From the NCBI GenBank assembly GCA_036346205.1, contig JARFJB010001971.1, positions 589,001 through 653,000 on the forward strand: a DNA stretch of 64,000 nt, written 5' to 3'. Position 1 is the stretch's first letter. The number at the start of each line of letters is the position of its first letter. This stretch comes from Vesta saturnalis. Its lineage: Eukaryota; Arthropoda; Insecta; Coleoptera; Lampyridae. A program made the translations under genes and the position numbers. The notes under the pieces were generated by a model. It ran no database searches, was not told the DNA's origin, and worked only from the letters and a program-made list of their open reading frames with translations. Positions 59,740 through 64,000 of the stretch are shown here, piece after piece.

Positions 59740-60388
59740 TATAAGGTAAGGGCGTCCTTATCCCCGACGATATTGAATATTTACCCAGAATGCATGGTTT
59801 CAGAATGTTGGAAAGGTGATAGGACGTAAATATTGGAGGAGAAGAATTGAATCTATAAGGTTAGCCGATGATACACTCCTGTTTAAAGAAAATACAGAAA
59901 ATCTAAAATATTGATTAAACAACTTGAAAATATGGAAAAGGAATATGGATTAGTCATAAACCAGAAAAAGACGAAAGTTATGAGAATTGGGGAAGCTGAA
60001 AATATGATAGGGTTTGTGCAAAGCGAAATGCTGGAACAGGTTGAAAATTATAAATATCTGGGAACCACTATAATTGATGAATGGAGAAGCTGGAAAGAAA
60101 TAAAGATACGCATTGGAAAGGTAAAAGAAGCGTTTGTAAAGAAAAGTAGAATATTGTGTAGCAAGTTGGAATTGATACTATGGAAAAGGATAGTTTTGTA
60201 AGGAGTGTTATGCTATACGGGTGTGAAACGTAGACAATTTTAAAGAAAGATAAGAAAAGGATAGAAGCTATGGGAATGCGGATGTGGAGAGGAACGCTTG
60301 GTATAAAGTGGTCAGACAGGATTGGGAACGAACAAGTTTTGGAAAGAATAGAAGAAGGAAGATCTTTGTAAAAATATATAATATGCTC
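59740..60388 (+). pseudogene. LINE RT end, second family, cut by mariner copy 2
   Basis: Blocks: RRRIESIRLADDTLLFKENT (RT motif C with LADD, about 59835-59890), LENMEKEYGLVINQKKTKVM, EQVENYKYLGTTI, AFVKKSRILCSKLEL, SVMLYGCET-like sequence (frame-shifted, about 60205) and GMRMWRGTLGIKWSDRIGNE. It matches LINEs with the tail LEAFEMW.WRRML.I.W.D...NEEVL. It stops at about 60388, where the mariner fragment begins. Confidence 0.7.
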
Positions 60389-60390
60389 CA

Positions 60391-60908
60391 ATTCTAAGCG
60401 TTCGTATCATTGGTTGTCGTCTACTGATTCGGTACCACGCACTCCTAAAGTTTCCTTGCACCCAAATAAAAATTTTTTGTGTGTTTGCTAGACAGCGACC
60501 GGAATAGTCCATTATGAATTTTTGAAAAGGGATCAAACCATCACTGAGAACTTATATTATGAACAGCTTCACAGAGTACAAGCTACACTCATCCAGAAAC
60601 AGCCTTCTTTAGTCAATCGGGAGAAAGTGCTATTCTTACATGAAAACGCTAGATCGCATACCGCAAGATTGACCGGGGAAAAAATTTCTGAACTTGGCTG
60701 GGAAACGTTACCCCACCCTCCATATTCTCCTGACATTTCACCAAGTGATTACTACCTTTTTTTTTGTCTCTTGACAACTGCACGAGACAGACAGTTTAAA
60801 ACAAGATTTAATATTATAAATGCAGCTCGTCAATTTTTTGATTCAACATCCATAGTTTTGCAAGAGCGACATACAAAAATTGGTGTTACGTTGGCAAAAG
60901 GTCATTAA
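60391..60908 (+). pseudogene. mariner transposase C-terminal fragment, copy 2
   Basis: A second mariner of the same subfamily, oriented opposite to the first. It begins abruptly in mid-transposase at the segment equivalent to NSK.SYH in copy 1 and runs to the stop (60908). It reads QTITENLYYEQLHRVQATLI, VLFLHENARSHTARLTGEKI and PYSPDISPSDYYLF. The second catalytic residue is Glu instead of Asp (HENAR for HDNAR). Similarity to copy 1 ends at the stop codon, where the piggyBac end starts, so the terminal repeat is missing. Confidence 0.85.
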
Positions 60909-62800
60909 CCCATTAACGCGCGAATTATTTATTTTTATAATTTTTAACTTCTGTGTTGTTTATTCTAAAGAAAATAGTTTAAGAAACAATTTTTTTTATA
61001 AATTTTTGTCATTAGATGTATACTTTTTGCAAAAAACGGTGTTGCCATATGGCAATGCTTTTATTGTATTGAGAAAACAAAATTTTAATATTTCGTAACA
61101 AGAAACAGTGTATGCAAAGTTTTAAATACATAACATTTTAACGAGCATGAAAACTTCGAAAGCAGTCTATGCACAGAGCTACTTTACATTTTGAACACAT
61201 TGTTCTCACGATGGATTTGCAAGTACGTTTGGCACACCTTCGTTTTTTATTTTGTTCTGACCGGATCACCAAATGATTTAATCGGTCAAACCTGACTTCA
61301 TCAGTTATGCGACTGTCTGTTAAAGATGCGCATGATGTGGCTGGTCTTCCAGATCCTCTGCTCGCAGTTCCATACTTCGCTAGGTAAGCATTAGCAATTT
61401 CTCTTTTGAAGTCTAATTGGGGCATTCTCTGATTCCTGCTCTTATTAAATAATACCCAACTGTTCTGAAGGGCAACATCCAATAGCCAAGTTATAATGGG
61501 CTAATACCATTTTTCCCCCGAACACCAATACGGTAACAAGCAATATTTTGATCCATTTGATCAGTTCCGCCCATGTACTTGTTATATAGAGCAATTACTT
61601 TTGGCCTGGCAATATTTATGTGTCTCTTATTTTTTTGAGAATACCGTTTCACTTGACTTATCTCTTGAGTACCACATGACGATGATAGTATGGTTACAAC
61701 CGCATTGTCCATCCAGCGTAAGTAAAATAATCCATCGTTTCTCTCAACAGCTTTCTCAAAGTAGCCTCTATCTTGTATTGTTCCAATTGCCGAATAACCA
61801 AGGAATTTAAGATATGAAAATAAATTAGGCCCAGAAAATAAATTGTCCATGTAAATGTGGTATCTTAAATTACGTTTATTTTCTGGGAGTTCCTCTAATA
61901 AAACTACAAGAGGAGCACTAGCTTTCCCAAATAATACTTCATAGTCGGTATTCGATTTCGGAGATTTTCCCTGATACAAATCAAAATTGATCAAATATCC
62001 ATCTTTGCTATTCAAACACCACATTTTATAGCCAAACCTGATGGGTTTTCCTCGAATGAACTGCTTGCATGTGTGTCTGCCAAAATATCTAATCATGCTT
62101 TCGTCATACGAAAGATGTTCCTCTGGTTGGAAGTTTCGCACGCAACGTTCTTTCATCAATTCCATTAGCGGACGTATTTTCCAAGCTTTGTCTTGTGGAT
62201 TAATTTTAGTGTTATCCTCTAAATGAAGAAATCTGCAGATTTGCAAAAATCTGCTTTGTCGCATAGATTCCGAAATTGCTATGTTTTTCATTGTTAGAAC
62301 TCCAATAATGTCGCTTGGATGATAAGTTGTTATAACCAGTAATGTATAAAAGTCAATGAAACATCTAATTTCGTCCGCTGTTATAGCAGGATCAGCGCAA
62401 TTGAGAAACATTGCATAACGACGTGTTTCGTTTGCCATATGCTGAATGACCGCATCATCGACAAATTTTTCAAATATTTCAACCATACCTACTCATGTTC
62501 TCATATATAGAATAATTTGTGTTGCGAAATAATGAAGCTGGGCTCTAGAAATCGCCTTGTCCATCCCATCGCGGTTGTAGCTTGTTGTTTTGTTTTTTAG
62601 ATTTTAGTTTCTCGAAAATTCATTTTTTGGTACCCTCTGACTTCATAGAATCTGAAACCGCTTCAATATCTGCAGGTTCATTATTGTCGGTACCAATTCT
62701 TGCATTATTAGCTAATCTTATCTCAGCAGTAGATAAGGTAAACGTACCGAAGATCGTCGTATTAAGGCGGAAAACGCACATTAGTCATCCTCACTCATAA
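60909..62800 (-). mobile_element. piggyBac-like transposon, frameshifted transposase
   Basis: The minus-strand transposase: a decayed N-terminus (about 62800-62490), a long open frame (62486-61491) and the C-terminus in another frame (61482-61138). Catalytic Asp blocks SYDESMIRYF, IYMDNLFSG and GGTDQMDQNI are all present, as in the DDD triad of piggyBac. A frameshift near 61505 splits VRGKNG from the following segment. The C-terminus is cysteine-rich (RRCAKRTCKS, MCSKCKVALC), as in the family's zinc-binding tail. At the low-coordinate border TTAA (60905-60908) is followed by CCCATTAACGCGCG, a plausible terminal repeat. I did not find the matching far end before 64 kb. The span ends at the last block seen. 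Confidence 0.88.
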
Positions 62801-63577
62801 GCTGTCAACTATGAAAACATGAGAGTTGGTTCAGTTCATAGGGCAAGGTTTCTTCTTTTAAATGTTGTAAGTTACACTTTTTTCTTTTACAAGATAACCA
62901 AGATATTAAATGAAATATACTTGCTTGATTTTGTCCGTAAGTTCGTCATATAAATTGGGCGTGTTTTTAACTTCGTCTCATTTGGTTCCTAAGTTCGTCG
63001 TACTTGTTACTATGGACATTTGACTTGATTTTTTCGTGATAACGCATTACTGAAATCAATTTTCTTGGTGTAGTCTCATAAATATCAACTGACCTATCCA
63101 GAGTTCAACATGTTTCCACTAATTCACTAAAAATAATGGAATTGAGCCTCTTTTAATATGTAGGTAAGTAGTTGAGTGAACTTTAAGTTTTATTAGACAA
63201 ACTAGGAAACTAAAAATCAGATCCCATCAATACTTCTCTGGTGTTACCGGAGTGCAAATATTAGGTATAGAAAGTAAAATTAAGAACTACATAAATTTCC
63301 ATAGTAGTTGGCCACCACGGAAACAGTGCTATCTTGAGCGCGGCAAAGTTTACGACAATGGTACAGAAAGGAGGAAAAGTCACACTCGTAATTCAGCAAC
63401 AAACTATATTTCAGAACCCACCGTTTTAATAAAAAATGTAAGTGGTGTGTAAGTAAACAGTAAATAAAATACACGTATTCGGTAAACCGACAACAGTAAA
63501 AACGAATGAAAACTGAATTGGCCAGATACATACATAATCACATATCAAAATCACCAATAAAAAAATCAAATAACATA
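62801..63577. other. Unassigned, between piggyBac and the terminal gene
   Basis: May contain the unseen far end of the piggyBac element and the 3' flank of the following minus-strand gene. No ORF recognised. Confidence 0.35.
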
Positions 63578-63990
63578 TCACATGTTAACCAAGAATAATC
63601 CTCTATTGTTTAACAAAACAGGTGGATCTATTTTCCTTATAATTTCGTCTTCCTCGTAAGATAAGACGTCCTCTTTATGAGGCCATCGCCATCTATTCGG
63701 TAGTTTTGAAGAGACTCTGGTTATCGTTTTAATTTTGTATTCTTCATGATCAATCTCAAGAACTTGTCCTAAAATGAAGAAATTATGTAAGATGCAGTAA
63801 ATGAATATATCTTGGTTATCTACCTGGATATTCATCATCTTCATATAATACGACAACATAGTCCCCCTCTGATATCTTCGTTTTGTCGAGATCTACATTA
63901 CTGTCCAATTTTGGTTTCTTAGTACTTTTTTCGTGTTTTTTTCTTTCAATACTTTCTTTTGGTGTTTTAAAAATTCATTGGAGGTGGCAA
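63578..63990 (-). CDS. 3' exons of an unidentified protein-coding gene (partial)
   Basis: Two exons on the minus strand joined by a 55-bp GT-AG intron (63769-63823): an upstream exon open from about 63980 (true start beyond or near the window edge) and the last exon 63768-63578 with stop. Across the junction the frame reads SEGDYVVVLYEDDEYPG|QVLEI. The rest includes NRWRWPHKEDVLSYEEDEII and PPVLLNNRGLF. This resembles the C-terminus of insect and cnidarian hypothetical proteins (GDYVVV.YEG..YPG.V, W.WP.K.D.L.Y...DI...I..P), preceded here by a Lys-rich stretch (about 63900-63970). Function unknown; it could itself be transposon-borne. Confidence 0.6.
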
Positions 63991-64000
63991 CTGTGGGTGT

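Overview
The window is about 64 kb of AT-rich nuclear DNA from an arthropod, almost certainly an insect. The evidence is one intact, intron-bearing SLC6 GABA-transporter gene of insect type, the mix of transposon families (Penelope-like elements, CR1/Jockey-type and EN-RT non-LTR LINEs, Tc1, mariner, piggyBac, a Polinton/Maverick remnant and tRNA-derived SINEs), and long (TA)n tracts. The eight introns of the transporter are all about 47-53 bp, which reminds me of beetle genes, but the order cannot be fixed from sequence alone. Nothing prokaryotic is present.

Layout. 1-7.1 kb: intergenic DNA with a Penelope endonuclease tail (2.3-2.7 kb), a badly decayed LINE on the minus strand (3.3-4.7 kb) and two tRNA-derived SINEs (6.1 and 6.8 kb). 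7.9-10.2 kb: the GABA transporter, nine coding exons on the minus strand, 626 residues, start and stop both visible. 12.3-20.5 kb: a decayed higher-order tandem repeat (about 1.1 kb units made of about 100-115 bp subunits), split by (TA)n tracts and by a rearranged LINE (16.0-19.4 kb) whose 5' two thirds are inverted relative to its 3' third. 20.5-30 kb: SINEs, a minisatellite/(CA)n block, a Penelope fragment bounded by a perfect 34-bp inverted repeat, a DUF4817-like exon, LINE debris and a hAT-like pseudogene. 30.2-32.6 kb: a Tc1 element with both ends visible, sitting in LINE debris, then a tRNA-like sequence inside nested inverted repeats. 33.6-37.8 kb: one SINE and otherwise empty DNA. 37.8-40.4 kb: a palindrome of about 2.6 kb carrying two head-to-head copies of one transposon-type cysteine-rich gene. 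40.5-44 kb: a LINE ORF1 (SGNH-like) remnant and a foldback-like structure with inverted tandem-repeat arms. 46-53 kb: a decayed Polinton DNA polymerase, a cluster of Penelope pieces in both orientations with a hammerhead-like motif, a 5'-truncated LINE with poly(A) lying in a minisatellite, and a possible structural-type gene remnant. 53.6-60.9 kb: more LINE debris, a SINE, a 612-bp non-autonomous DNA transposon with a perfect 8-bp target duplication, a complete but dead mariner and a second partial mariner. 60.9-62.8 kb: a frameshifted piggyBac whose three catalytic aspartates survive. The last 0.4 kb holds the 3' exons of an unidentified protein-coding gene.

Only the GABA transporter and the 63.6-64.0 kb exons look like coding sequence in use. 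Nearly everything else is mobile-element residue, and the main interest lies in how these elements are arranged: several independent inverted structures at 16-19, 25, 32.4, 37.8-40.4, 41.4-43.9, 50.7-52.3 and 57.0-57.7 kb.
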